Positions 34,501 through 49,500 are shown, counted from the stretch's first letter. The stretch is 64,000 nucleotides of DNA from Anastrepha obliqua (GCF_027943255.1 NC_072892.1:20111792-20175791); one strand, 5' to 3'. Made by a program: numbers and translations. Notes: generated by a model from the sequence alone, not told the origin.

Positions 34501-37500
34501 CCATCTAACAACTGCGTTCAGATATCCCTGCATCAAGTTATACAGAGTATTCACCAATTTTTCTCTAACAATTAGTGCCACGTCATGACTACTATATTAT
34601 ACTGAATATACCCTCAATTAATTTGTGACAGCTCCTGTTTACGAGATATACCTTTCGTTAATAATTCATTGCTTTTTATTACCTGTTTGCTAAAAAATTA
34701 AAAAAAGGTTTTATTATTATAATTTGACACGACATCCTCAAGACGAGTTTGTGTAAATTATCCGAATCAATTTTGTTTCATTTGCGATGAGTAAATACCG
34801 ATTAAATGTGCCAGCTATCGTAATAGAGGTTTACGAAAATTACTTTGGTCACCCGATGGAAATCAAAAATAAGCCTTAATAAGGATTCCCCAAAAATGCA
34901 TGCAAAATATGCGTTGAATTTCTACGTTTGTGGACAAATAAGAAAACAAATAGATTTAGGTACGAAGTTGCTATGGACTGTAAGGAGCCCGTGAACCACC
35001 ACAACGACTGTTATTTTTGTTTGGTTAGGCAAATCAAACGCAAAAAGTGGCGATGGATAGGTCACACACTGAGAAAATCACCAGATAGCATCCCGAGGAT
35101 GACACTTGACTGGAACCCGCAAGTGAGCAGAATTCGCGGTCGACCAAAAATCACTTGGAGAAGGTCGATGCTGCGCGAACTACCAGATAACGGCATCTCC
35201 AGGGACGGTGCAACAACAACAGCACAGAATCGTGTACGATGAAAGAGTCTTGTCGAGGCGCTATGCTCCCGAGAGGAGTGAACCCTTGAGAGGAGTGTAA
35301 CCTTAAGAATTAGAGTTCAGAATAATTATATTGAAGATCGCTTTAGCTCTATTATGTTGACACATACACATGTGAATGTATTGTTTTGTTGCTTACTTTT
35401 TTTGAAAATTGAATCCTAATATTTTCATATGAAGATATTTCATAGGTTCACACGGTGATTTAAAGGTGTTAGATCATCCCAACCATCCGATTTATTATTT
35501 ATTTATCTGATCCTTGACTATCTAGTTAAAGACAATGATCCATCAGAGACTATATTCACCAATGCTGATGACCTGATCAACCTCGCGGAAAATAAGAAGT
35601 TCTAAAAGAAGTTTTCCGAGCACTCCCAAAAATTCTTTGCATTAAAGATCACTGAAAGCAAAATAAAATACTTCGGAAGACTTAACACGTTGAGTAAAGT
35701 TCCAGACCTTACCATTGGTGATTATAAATTTTAAAGCGTGTATAAAAATAAATACCTAAGACTGCTTCTCAGTAGAATGGATGGTACAACAACTGCTATC
35801 CAAGACCGTGTGCAGCTGCGATATTTTGCCCACATTAAACTGTTAAGGTGATTGAAGAACGAAAACCAAAATATACGAAACACTGATTGGACCAGTGGCA
35901 AAATATGAATGTGAAGCGTGGACACTGAAAGCAGATACAATTCCACAATTACGCACATTGGAAAGAAGAATACTGGGTCCAGTACGAGAAGAAAATGGTC
36001 CCTATAGCATCAGGTATAATAAGGAGCTTGATGAAAACGTCGCGCGCTTTGTTAAATCGCAGTGCATCCGATAACTAGGAGACGTTTGCAGAATACCAGA
36101 TGAAACAATACCTCGCAAAGTTTTGGATGCACGCATGTATGGTGAAGGGGCCGACCGCGTCGAAGATCGCTAGACGACGTTGAGGATGATTTAAGAGGAA
36201 CAACTATTTAACGCAGTACGGTTATAGACCGAGATGCATGGAGAAAAGTTGTGAAGGAATCTAAAGCTCGCACCAAGCTGTAGTGCTATGCATGATAATG
36301 ATGATGATATCAACCCAAAATGAAGCAAAATAAAACAAATTCGATGCATTCTTCAGTGTCCCTATGACCAAGATGAAAAAGCGGACCCGATGGCCAACAA
36401 ATTGTGTGATGCTTAAGGATCCAATACAGTGTCGAATACAATAGCAAAGCGGTGGTTTCAACTGTTCTGTTTTCTTTATACACATATAAAAAAAAATAAT
36501 TGCCGCGTACACTTCTGTTAGGTGTTTGGTCAAGCCTGTCCTCCAATTTGTGGCGTTCGTTTTGATATTGTTCCCACAAATGCAGAAACTTACAGTTTTA
36601 AGCCAACTCCGAACGGCAGATTATTATTATTATTTTTTTTTTTGAGGCGCCTTTTCATGGCCGAAATACACTACGACCGCTGTTAGAAAATCCTTTTTGA
36701 TTTTGGAGATTTGATGCACGGAGATTCGCACCTACGCATTCCCGAATGGAGTCACGCACCAACCCACTCGGCTACGGCAGCCGCTACACTCAAGTATTAC
36801 CTACTTCGATACCTATCAAGTAATCTTAAATATGTTAATTTCATCATCGAGATAAAGCGACGTCTAATATATGCCTATTTTTGGGCTCATTTGTCAATAT
36901 TTTTCAACTTGTTTTCCTTTTCAATAAATCTTACGATTTGGTATTGTATTAATTAAGTCAGAATTTTCAAAAAATTGGATCTTTGTTTTTGCATTTTCTT
37001 AAAAATTTGAAGTGAATCCGATAAATACTTTTCGATTTATTCAACAATTAACGACTTCTCGGGTTTTTTTGTTATGAATGTACAATTTAATGTATACCTA
37101 TATCAATACACCTAAATATATATAGTTTTTACTACTATATACGGGGCTCGCCATCTATATTTCGGATTTGAACTAGGTATTATTTGAAGAATGGCAACAC
37201 TTAGATATCATCTGATTTGACAGAAAATTAGTTTTATTCTTCCGCTGAACGAAAATGGTTGTGTATACGCTCAAAGAACGCTGGGAAATATTGCGACATT
37301 ACTTTGAAAATCATGGTAATGTTGCAGAATGTGTACGTAAATTACGTACGGCAATGGGAAGAAAAAAAGCACCGAATGAAGCGTATGTGCGTTACTTTGC
37401 GAAAAAAAGTAAGAGAAACAGGGTTGCTTATGGACAAACCAACGCGTGACCGACCAAAAACCGTGCGTACACCCGAAAATATTGCTGCTGTGGCCGAGAG

Positions 37501-40500
37501 TGTTCGTAAATCACCAGGAACATCAGTTCACCGTCGATCTCAACAATTGGACATTTCGGAGACATCATTGAGACGAATTTTGCGTAAAGACCTTAGTATG
37601 ATGCCGTACAAAGTCCAAATTGGTCCAGTTGTGTTCCATCATTAACCGGAAGGATTGTACTTCAAAATAAAAAAAACAGTTTGGAAAAATATTGAGTAAT
37701 TTCTTTTTTATAGCATTTTTAATTCCGTTAAGTTATATGGCGGACCCTTTATAATTATAGATAGTACAAGTGCTGAAAAATATTTTTTTGTTGTCAGTAT
37801 GTCTATAGTCGTTGCACTGAGCACTATCGACTGTGTTAAAATAAATTATATTTTAAGTAATTTACCGTGGGACGTGATTCTAGAAACGTTTCAAGAATAC
37901 TAGTTGTTCTATCGTACGAACACTTGCATATATAGCTACTTGTATATTCAATGAAGGTATGAATTCATTATTGGTTATAATGAATACACTGGAACTTCAT
38001 TGTGGACCTAATTCTCATCGGTATGCTGAAAAAATGGATGCTGCACGTATGAAAGTGGCAGATAAGTGCGGTTACGATAACACTCGAGAAGGTAGATTGC
38101 TACGTAGACAACACCAAATCGATATTTTGGAAGCTACTATGACTGGGCTGAATGGCTGAAGAACTGCTATTGAAAATCGTCATTTTTTGGGCTTCTGACT
38201 ACCCCCAAACCCCTTAACTAGATTTTAGTAAAATATGTATCAAATTAAAGGTTTGAAAAATGAACTATAGATCCGTGGATCTCCCGAAAATATTTGGAGC
38301 AAATGTTGAAATACCCATAGGAATGGATTTTTTAATGTAGTTTCTTAGAAAAAATAAAATAAAAATGGTGAAATTCCTCCTATCAATGCTCTCCTGTTTT
38401 TTTCAAGCAATACTTACCAGTGGGCCTCCGCAGTATGGTCACGACTTTGTGAATACATTTTTAATACAATACTCGCATAACAGAAAGGGGGGTTTGCCAT
38501 CATTCAAGAATTCCGTTTAAATGCAACAAACTTAAAACCGAGCAAGCCACACGAGCCACCAGCCCGCAACGGACAAAGAACAGTCAGCATCACATTTATG
38601 AACATTTGCAGTGAAAAACTGAAATACGAATGTTATTTTTCATATAGACTTTGCCTTTTATCCTTTCCATACAAACTTGGCCACAGTTCACAAGTAAACT
38701 TATAGCTAAAAAATGATCCACTCGCTACGCCAGAGGATTGCAGAGCTGTGAAAGATAGACTTGAGAAGGAATGAAATGAGCGACTGTCGGAAGTTGAGAA
38801 GTAAACTCGCTTACAGCCGTTGGTTATTGCAAACATACAAAAAAAACACTTGCTCTGCATTGTGTGTGTGTGTGTGTACGAGTGTGGTTATTTGGTTGGT
38901 TGCCGACGTCAGTCAGTGTATTTACAGTATCAATTTCCCTGACTGCACGCCACACTGACCCAAATCCGGAGCATACAAAAGGACCTGCTGCCCGCACCAA
39001 ACCGTACGTTTTATGCCCTCACCCATACACACAAATTCACAGGGATTGCTGAAAATGCATGCGTTCATGTTTTACTCGTAAACATGCACAAAGATTTTAG
39101 TTGGAATTTTGTGCGCGGCACGCTTTGATGCACAACCAATGCCATGCTGCCGAGCTCTGTAGCTTGCAGTTCGTTGTAATATTCGCAACCACCATTTAAG
39201 AGTGCTTTCTTGCTTTCTTGCATTTTTGTATTATTTAATATTTTATTTTTGTTGCACGCCACCACTTGCAACCACTCACATACTCGGTCGGCTTTCGTTT
39301 TCATTTGCGAGCCGCACATTTTGCTCTTTTAATTATAATTCACTGCTTTGCGCTTAAAAGGAAAATTGTATTAGTTCAAGCGCCGGCCCTTACACCCTTT
39401 ACACGCCTTTACACCCAAAATTAAAAGTTTAGTCGGAGTAATTAAGCGCTTGTAACTGCCTCCTTCCACTCGCTAATGCAAGTATTTGATATTGAGCGCG
39501 CGGTGTTTGCGTGTGTGTGTGTGTGGTGCTTGCGAGCTCACCTTTTACGCGTTAGCACCTGTGGATGTGCAAAATGGAGGGGCTGAAAACGGTCGAGGCG
39601 AGATGAGGGTTTCGTCTTACGCGTATACAAGTCAAAGAAGATTTCTTTTTGACAATTTTTTTTACAGGTATTTCATTTGGAGCTACTCTATGTGTCCGAA
39701 GAAGGGAGGCTGCATTCTTTTAAAATAACCGCAAGTAGCCATGGGAATAGAAGAGTTTGGGCCCTTTCAGCTAGGCGAAAACAAATGCGAAATGCGACGG
39801 TTGCTGTCGCTTTATTTTCGTAATCAAACCACTTTCCAATTAAAAGTTTTGTAAACGTTTTAGCAGAAAGCAGCAGAAGCCCAAAATCATAATAACTTAA
39901 GCGTTGCCATGAGAAATGGGAATAGTGGCAGAGCAGCGACTATGAAAATATGATATTAATTGCAGCGCGATATTCATGGTTTGTACGACTCACTCGGGAA
40001 TGCAGCGGCGCTGTAATATTTGCAAGTCTCTAGATTGGAGCGGGAGATTGAAGACTGCTCTGCTGTAGCAAATTGCGCTTTCCTATTTCATTTTATCGCG
40101 TTTGCATTGCAAAATGAGATTCAAACGTTGCAAACTTTTAATTTCATTTACACTTTCGCCTGTCGGCTTCTTCTTCCGTTCCGCTCAGCTAGCATGATAA
40201 GCATGAAATACATAAAAAACAGAATATGCACAGCATCAAGGAGCGTTAAGTTTTTAAAGTTTAGGTTTTCAAAGCTTTCTCATTACACGCTCCGAGATAT
40301 TCAGACGGATAGCAGAGCTGTATTGAGCGACATGCGTGAGATAGGTGAAAAGTGAGCTTCAATTACGTAACTAATTAAGTTTATTTTTGTTGTTGCTTCA
40401 GATTCAAAATTAACGTAGAAGTGGTATTTGCTCGAAAGAAAGGTGAATTCTTATTTTTCTTAAAAAAATTGTATTTATTAATTAACAGTTGCTTTGTCTT

Positions 40501-43500
40501 CCCATCAAATTCTCCACCCCGATATGCCAGTGTGGCTTTTCAATCCTCGAAATACTTTTGTTAAGCACTTTCTTATATGGACTGGAGTTCTTTCTTCGGA
40601 CTGATTCTTTCATGGAACTTTTCAGTGTTAGGAAAATCGCAGGCGGTCACGGTGTTTTTGAAAAAAAAACATACAGATTATTTGGGCAATTTTATTAGAA
40701 GTAAAAACTCGCTAAAGACGTCTGTTAAAAATGAATTAAAAATACTAAATGGCTTCTAATGAAAAAAAGCTTCAGCTTTTTTGAACAAATCTCGTCACTC
40801 CCACTAAAAATAAACCGTTCTAAATAGTACAGGGTGTCCGGTAGTGGAATTAAGTTTATAATTCAAAGTTTCTCTCTAACTGCTGAGCGTACGAGCGGGG
40901 AGAGACCACATTCGTTTCCTTATACGTGCGAACTATTCAGTCGAGTTCCGCAGTATTTCAAGGCTAACGATTCGTGTGCAACTGATCGTCGTAGATTTTG
41001 CTCCCGTTGCAATATTTAATGTTCTCGAAATCCCACAAGTGAAGATTTGAGTCGCTCATCGGTGCGAGAGTTCCGGGCAACAACTTCAGTGGCTCAAGGA
41101 AATTATTCAACTCGCCGCTACAAATTAGCCCCATATCCGCGTCAGATCTGCGCTAGAGAGCGTCTATGCGGGGTCTTCCAAATACCATTGGACTGGAAAT
41201 ATTGAGGAAGGATCTTATAATCCATCACTTCAAAGTTCAAATCGTTCAAACGCTTACGCTTAACTGTTCCAATTTGCATAAAAATTTCTGCGAGGCAATG
41301 TTGGAGCGATTTCGTGTGGTAAACAGCGTCTTTTGGGATGATGAAACACATTTTCATTTAAATGAAAAAAAATTACCATTATTGGTCTTCCAAAGAACAG
41401 AACCCACTTCACAGTTCCAAAGTAACAGTTTGGTATGCATTTTTAAGCGGTAAAATAATTAAGCCATAGTTTTTTGTAAATCGTCGAGGGCAAGCAGTTT
41501 CTGTGGACGTTATGAAAAAACATCCTGCCTTCAATACACACAGATGAGTTCAGCAAGCTGACGCTACGCCGCACACGGCTAGTGAGACCACGGCGATACT
41601 GCGTGGTTTCTTCTCTAGCCACCCAGATCGTTCGATCTTATCCCTATGGTCTCAAAAGTAAAGTCTACGAAACCGCAGTATACAAGGTGATGTCCAAAAT
41701 AAACAAGACTGAGCTAAAATAGAACCGACAGGAGCTTTGTTCTGATAACTTTGAGTTTAATTTTTATAGTCCCCTCTGGCCTCGATACACTGTTTTGCGC
41801 GATCTAAAAGCTTTCCGAAAGAGCGTTTCAGGTCATTGACCGGAATTTACTTCAGGATATCGGCACAAGCCTTTTGGAATGCCTCTACGGATGCAAAGCG
41901 TTTTCCTTTCATGGCCAAATGCAATTCCCCGAATAGGGAGAAGTCACAGGGAGCCATATCAGGCGAATACGGTGAGTGATTGAAGGTTAAAAAGCGATTT
42001 CTAGTCAAAAAACCAGTCACAAGAGTGGATCGATGAGATGGTGCACTCTCATGTAATAAGCGGTATTCAGGGCGAATTCGACGAATGCGATGCAACAAAC
42101 GCTTCAAAACTCCAAGATAAAAAATTGCATTGGCGGTTTGGCCCGTTGGCACAAACTCCTTGTGGACAATTCCCTTGGAATCGTAAAAACAAATGAGCAT
42201 CGAATAGTCGTCTGGGGCCTTCCATTCGTTACTTTGATGCTTAGTTTCAGGTTCCTGTTGGAACCATCACGTTTCATCACCAGTTACAATGTTGTAAAGG
42301 AAGTTCTCGTCTTTTCATGCCTCTTTACTAAGGTCCTCCGAATGTTGAATTCTGAACAATTTTTGGTCATCAGTTAACTTGTGCGGAATGAAACGTGCAC
42401 AGACCTTTCGTAAGCCCAAATGATCAGTTAAAATGCGATAAATCGATGTTTTGAAGATATTCAACTCCGATTCCATGAATTTCAATGATGATTTGGGTTC
42501 ATTTTTAATAAATTTACGAACAGTTTCGAAGGAGTTTTCGGTGATCTCTGAAACGTGTGAACTACTCATGAACTCTGGCATGAGATAGACAATCATCGCC
42601 ATACAATTTTTCATCAATTCAAATCTTTCGGTAAACGTTTTACTCGTACCGATTTTAAACAAAATTTGATATTAGCTCTTTGTTCGAAACTCATTTTTGT
42701 ACCGATGACACAAACATACTGACACATCTTACGCAATAACTTCGCTTCCACTGAACCGAATGTCACCAAGCTTTCACTGGAAGTCAGCTAAGGATGTAAC
42801 TTAAAACGCACTAACTCATTAAAAAGATGGCGCCATCATAAACATTTTTATGACGCCAGTCTTGTTTATTTTGGACTTTGCCTTGTAGTTTGGACCCAGC
42901 GACCAGCTCAGTACTAAAAGAAAATATCGTACCACTTCTTCAGCGAGTGGTATGGAGTACGAAGGCCAAATTTTAAGAGTGCAGCCAACGTAACTACAAC
43001 AAAACAGAAATCCGCAATTGTCTTTGTAATACGTTTTATCATTAATAATGCTTTTTAATTTAGCTCTGTGTGTATATATGCTCTTCATGGTATTCGTGTA
43101 CCTTTGAGAAGTAAATGAGATTTTATACACTTTGCTTAAAGCAACATTGACTACATTTTACTATTCGCGACACGTACATTTATCTTGAAAATATGAATAT
43201 CGGAATATCAGCCACTGCAACTATGATACAATTTCGCGATAAATATTGGAAATAAAAAACTGATTGACTCATGATTAAAACTTAAGTGCATCAACGCAAA
43301 GCCTGTAGCAATCCAATTGGAATAAATTAGAATACTGCAGCTTACATACAGGAACACCAGCAAACTAAACGCAAAAAACAAAATTCGGAAAATTGCTTAC
43401 ATTATTAATTTTTGCTGATTTAATCGGCTTATTAACAAAAAAACTCAAAAATGGTTTTTATACCAAAGTCAACTAACAAGCTTTAGTAATTTGAAGCGAT

Positions 43501-46500
43501 GAAATTGGCCCCATACATTTACAGATGATTTAAGGAAGAGCACTTTTTTCAGATCCAAAAATCGAAATTTGGCCATATCTACGACCTGTGCCGTGTTCAT
43601 ATTGTAATAACAAGGGGAATCACAATTTTGAATCATAGTATCAAAAAATCGTATGCCATGCGAATCGTCCCAGTCTCTCATAAATCCGTTTTTAGATTTA
43701 TGTTTTTGTCACCCAATTTATGGTGTGCATCCTGGTAGACTGGCAAACTGAATGCAGAGCTGCTTTGATATAAATTTGATAAATGAAAAAACATTACGAG
43801 CGTAAATATGTAACCCTTTTCCATTTTTATAACCTCAAATCAAGAATTTCAGAAATGTAGGTTGGGTTAGGTTGACCTGACTGCCTGAAAGCCATCACAT
43901 AGGCCTATTGGTCCTTAGTGGTACCAGATGGAGCTTGACCTTTACGTTTCCTTGTAGTAGGCTTCTTGTAATAAGCCTGCGTCTTTTGCGAGTCTAAGTA
44001 ATCTCTTAACCTCTAACCCTGAGTGACATTCTAACCTCTCATACTGTAGAGCTCCTAAGCATTTCATTCGGGTTCTAGCTAATGTAGGGCAAGAACATAG
44101 AAGGTATTCTAGAGTTTCCCTCTCTCCTAGTTCATTGCATAATTAGAAATGCCGTGTAAAACTTTCCCACAAATAACGGTATTTTGGTAAATTCGATGTG
44201 AATAAACCATTTTCATCATTTACAAGAGAAGATAAGTTTTATTTTTGTATTCTATTGGAATTAATGTATAAAATTAATGTAATAAAGTTTACCATAAGAC
44301 CGCAATGGACCCTTACAAAACTAATACTCGCAGTATTGAAGATAAGCTATCCATGGTTCTTAAATTTTTTTAGCTGAAACAGCTAGTTCGAGTCTCATTA
44401 GCCACTGTTAGTATTGTTTTAATTGTTGTCAAAATGAGTTATCCAGTGAAGCGCACGTCGATTTTCCTAAGTGCCAAAACTGCAATCCATTATATTTAAT
44501 AATTTTTCAAGGCCAAACATTTAACCCTAATGTCTAAATCTTTGCTAGACGAGAGCAGGGCAGCTGAGAAGAAAGTGTTGAGATTATTACATCTCGTCCT
44601 CACGACAGCTTCTGCAGAATGGCAGTTTCACCGCATGGACACCTAACGGGCAATACCCGGTTAGTCTACCCACCAAACTCGAGATGTGTGGCTCTGTTAG
44701 CCTTAGCAGTTCCCTCAAGTATCCCCAATCTACCCGTGGAAAGAAGGATCATGCGACCCTGCACGTTTGCGCATTAGCCCAGCGCTCGCTGAGTTGACTC
44801 GATGCCCATATTTCCACGAGCATACCACAGGTTAAGAACGCCAATCCTCTCATTTTGCAACGAAACTGTCTCCAAAATTTCCAACCCACTGCTTCCTTAA
44901 TTGCGGCTACCTCCCCTTGGAAAACACTACAGTTGTCCGGAAGCCTGAATTTGAGCTTGATGGGGAGCTCCGCACAGAGTTGATGCAGTTCTGTTGAATT
45001 TATCCCAGAATCAGAATTTACAAAAAATAGTTCATCTTCCTTCTCTCTTCCATATGGAAAACAGTTCAATTTTACAATTCAATGACTTTTTAATAAATCC
45101 AAAAAATTAAGTCAATAAGAAAGTTTAACTTCTCGCTTTCGCCGTCATCGCAAAAGCCTATAGGATGGAGCTATGCCGTACGATTCAACAGATCGTAGGG
45201 ATGATTCATGGGATAGTTACAAAAATTTTAATCTGAGGATTTCTTAAATAGTTGACTTCACTTCATAAGCTCAATAAATTTCATATTATCATAATTGAAA
45301 TATAACTTAATAGTCCACCTATATTGAACTCCGAAAAAATACACTCCATATTTTAGCTCACTTGTAATGTGCGAGAAGTGTTGTTATTTGAGTTCTATTA
45401 CTATTCGACTCTCTGTTAAAAGATGAGTAGCAAAGTGGTTCGCAATTGGCGAAATTATTAAACTTCTGAACCAGATATCTGCTTGACTAATTCAAAACTA
45501 TTTTTTTCCCTTAACCACTTTCTTTGGTTGCTTTCTTTGTGGTCATATAAGGAGACAACTCAAATTTGTTTTTATTCCAAAAGCGGGAAGAAACTCACAT
45601 ACCCATCCAAAAAACTTAAGACCGATATCTCTTTCTTCGTTTCTATTGAAAACTTTCGAGAGGTTGATAGAATTTCACTAAAGCCTAACTATAGTTAGAA
45701 ATCTTATCTCCACGTCACAACATGCAAAACACAACAAAAGGGAAATCGGCAGAGACAGCTCTACATAACCTTATTTACACGGCAGAGAATTCACTGCACA
45801 AACAGGAATTTAATTTATTATAGCCGATTTCCTTGATATTGAAGGGGCCTTTAACAATGTTGAAGGGGGGGGGGGGGGGGGGGGGGGGGGTACAACAGCA
45901 CTCACTAATCTTGGGGTAGAACCGGGCTTTGTAGGCTTCATTGCAAAATGCTAAATAGCAGAATCGTTGAAGCGAAACTAGGAGAATCGGTGCTCAGGAG
46001 ATTGGTAAGTAGAGTTACACCGCAAGGTGTTAAGTAGAGTTACACCTTGCAAGAGAAGGTACTTGTATGCCAAACATAAGTAATTTTATGGGGGTATCTC
46101 TCACAACTTGTAAGGTTCTTATTAAGGACGCGCTAATGAGTTCTACAAATCAAAGATGGATTAGTGTCAATATAGGCAAACAAGGCCATTGCTAAATATA
46201 CGTCTGTCCAAGAATATTATAAAATTGAGTATACATCAAATTAGGACCTTAGGAGGGGCCCTCACAGGACATTGTCTCATAGGAAATCATGCAAGGAGAT
46301 TAGGCGTTTATACGCATGATTTCTGTCGTAACTGCAGAGATGAGAAGGAGCTGGAAACAATTCAACACCAACACCTCCAGCCAGAAGCAGGAACCGATTT
46401 TTAAAATCCGACTTCTTAACGAATGTAAGTAGATAATCTATACACTTTAGGTATCAACAACCTTTTATGCTTTGTCAAAAGCTCAGGATGGTTCAGTATG

Positions 46501-49500
46501 GAAAGGGAAATGTAGCCCAGCCCCTGCGGCTCACAACGGACCCATTTCGTGGTCTAAGTGGCATCGCTGTCTATATCTGCGATACGGCTGCCAAACCTAA
46601 CCTAACCTAACCACTTTCTCGAAAAGTTTTGAGCACGAAGACTACAGTTTCTCAATGACAGCAAGAGCAAACGCAATCTTCAGAGGCGGTCAATAAAAGC
46701 TCTTGAGGAACGGGGCAGGGTAAAAAGCCCTTCTCAAGGCGTTTAAGTTATTATTCTGGATAGAAACAAGGTTCCTGCTTGGAATAACAATATTTCTTTC
46801 AATTTCTCCATTCTATTTCTCACAAGTTTTGTGAGAAATATCGTCACTTACTTCGTATGAAGTTTGGGACTCGAGATTTATTGGCCTTCCACAGTCTGAG
46901 CAGATGCTTTTTTGTAATGACTGACTTCAAATAAAATGGTAAATGGATTTCTTGGTTTCAAAGACTTCTATCTAAAACGCTTGAACTGATTTATTCTATT
47001 TTTTCTCAAATATCCACCTACAAATAGTGCAAGTAATAAAATGTAGATATGTTTCTAGAGCAATAGGTGTGCACAGGTCATGAAAACAAATCGTACATCC
47101 ACACAATTCCTTCCGCTTCATAGTAATCTTCATTAAGCGGTCAACTTTATCATCGTCGTAAGCGATTCCGTAAATACATAAGCATGCAATTTTATTGTTA
47201 CGTGCTTGCTGGCTACATTTTTGTTCCACTTTTAAGTAAAAGTCAAGAGTATGGTGTAAATAATGACACTGGCACTTATTTAAGCTGCTGGTGCAAGTGA
47301 TTATGCCGATGAATATGAGGATGCGAATATGAGGATGGAGGTAGACATGAAGAAAATATTGTAAGGGCAAAAACCGAAACGCTTATCTCACTATAGATAA
47401 ATGTTGCAGTGTTGCTTTTATTGGTCCTTATTCTTGTACTAGCTGTCTCCCATTCTTTGCGTCACTGGCTTTTGTTACTTCAGCGCAAATTTAATAAACT
47501 CTCATCTTCTCACTTCATCCTGCTGGAAAGTTATTTCGTTTGAAACTGGTGCGTTTGTATGCCATTGTGCCTACAATACGACATCATTCAAAAGTCTGTC
47601 AATGTTTTTATGTGCTAGTACGGATATGAAGAGCCCGATTTTCAATCACTCCGCTGCATACATCCGGCTGAGTTTGAGTAATGGCTTAGAATATGTTGAC
47701 AGTGCGGACATCCATCGATTGCAGATTGTGGCCGTGGTGTCCAATTCACGTCATCTCCGCGTGATAGAGCGCAGACTTCAATCGTTCATAACAAATTTTT
47801 ATTAATTGTATGTTTTTTCTGCTTCTTGATGTTTCCCACAAATGGAGAGACCTACAAGTTTACGGCGCCTCTGAATGGCAGATTGTTTTTCATGACTGTT
47901 TTCCATGTATAATCGGACGGATAATAGAATCCTAATAATAGGATATTTTTCCATTGCCTGCCGAGCGGCGACCGCTTTTAGAAAAAAAACTTTTCCTATC
48001 ATTTAATTTTTTGTGCCCCGGGTCTCGAAGCCGACCACAGCGGAATGATAATCACGTACCAACGCATTCGGCTACGGCAGCCGTGCACAAGTTCCCGAGT
48101 ATAATTAAACGATGTCAGCTTGCTTCGAACTATTACGTTCCTTAACTGGTTCGCTACTTCAATTAATGGATTCAGCTCACTCCAATATGTTATTGCTTTT
48201 CCCAAGAAACCCTCTGATCTCTGCAGTTTTCATAAGACAAGAACCGACATTCCACCAAACTTCGTAAATTAGCAAATTTCCACTCCTTCCAGCGCGATAA
48301 GCGCTTACCCGATTTTGACTGAGTTTAACAAACTGCGCAAGTCCTTTCTTTATCTTGCTAACCAGCGCCAGTTGGACATACCAAGTGAAGCCAAGTTCTT
48401 CTCCACCTGATCTTTCCAATGCCCAGGAGGTGTTCCTCTTCCTCTGTTACAACCAACTGCTACCGCATCGAATACTTTCACAGCCGGAGCGTTTGTATGC
48501 ATTCGGACGAAATGACCCAGCCAACGTAGCCGCTGGATCTTTATTCGCTGCGCTACGTCTCTGTCGTCGTAAAGCCCATACAGCTCAATGTTCCACCGCC
48601 TGCGATATTCGCCGTTGCCAAAGTGCAGAGGTCCAAAAATCTTGCGCAGAGTCTTTCTCTCAAACACTCCAAGCGTCGCTTTATCGGATGTTGTCATCGT
48701 CCAAGCTTCTGCGCCATACGTTAGGACGGGCATGATGAGAGCCTTGTAGAGCGTTAGTTTTGTTCGTCGAGAGAGGACTTTACTACTCAGTTGCCTACTT
48801 AGTCCAAAGTAGCACTTGTTGGCAAGAGAGATTCTACGTTGGATTTCAAGGCTGACATTTTTATCGGTGTTAATGCTGGGTCCTAAATAAACGAAGTCTT
48901 TTACAACCTCGAAATTATAACTGTCAACAGTGACGTGGGTGCCGATACGCGAGAGCGCCGGCTGCTTGTTTGATGGCAGGAGGTACTTTATTTTGTCCTC
49001 GTTCACCACCAGACCCATTCGCTTTGCCTCTTTGTCCATGTTAATATCATCATAACGATTGTACGCTCTTATAAAATATTGTGCCTGAGCGATTAAGTTC
49101 TGCGGCTCGTACGATCCTTTCCAATATCAGTTAGCAAATTTAGTTTCATGAAATCTGGAAACGCCACAGCGGCATCGCGATAATGTAAGTAGTTTTTTGT
49201 AAGTGAAAGAGAAATTTTAATTTAATACTTCGTTGGCAAAGACAAAAATCATGGAAACAAGATTGCGCCCATCAGCGAGTGGGTCACATCGTACTGGTCT
49301 AGTTTTGCAGTTTTGCCAACCCTTTGCTCATCTGATCAACAATTGGACTAGGGTGACGTCAAGAAAATCAGCTGATAGTGTCAAATTCACCAAGATCAAA
49401 TTAACGATACCATTACTATTTCCATCGTGTAGAATACCTATAAGTTTTGAGAAGTTTTCTTAATTTCTGCTACTCCGCCCACAAGCTTGCCCCGTCCGAC

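Noticed and set aside
46996..47370. Cys/His-rich 124-codon minus-strand ORF as a zinc-finger gene
   Set aside because: Cys and His spacing fits no zinc domain I know, and no other gene signals are present.
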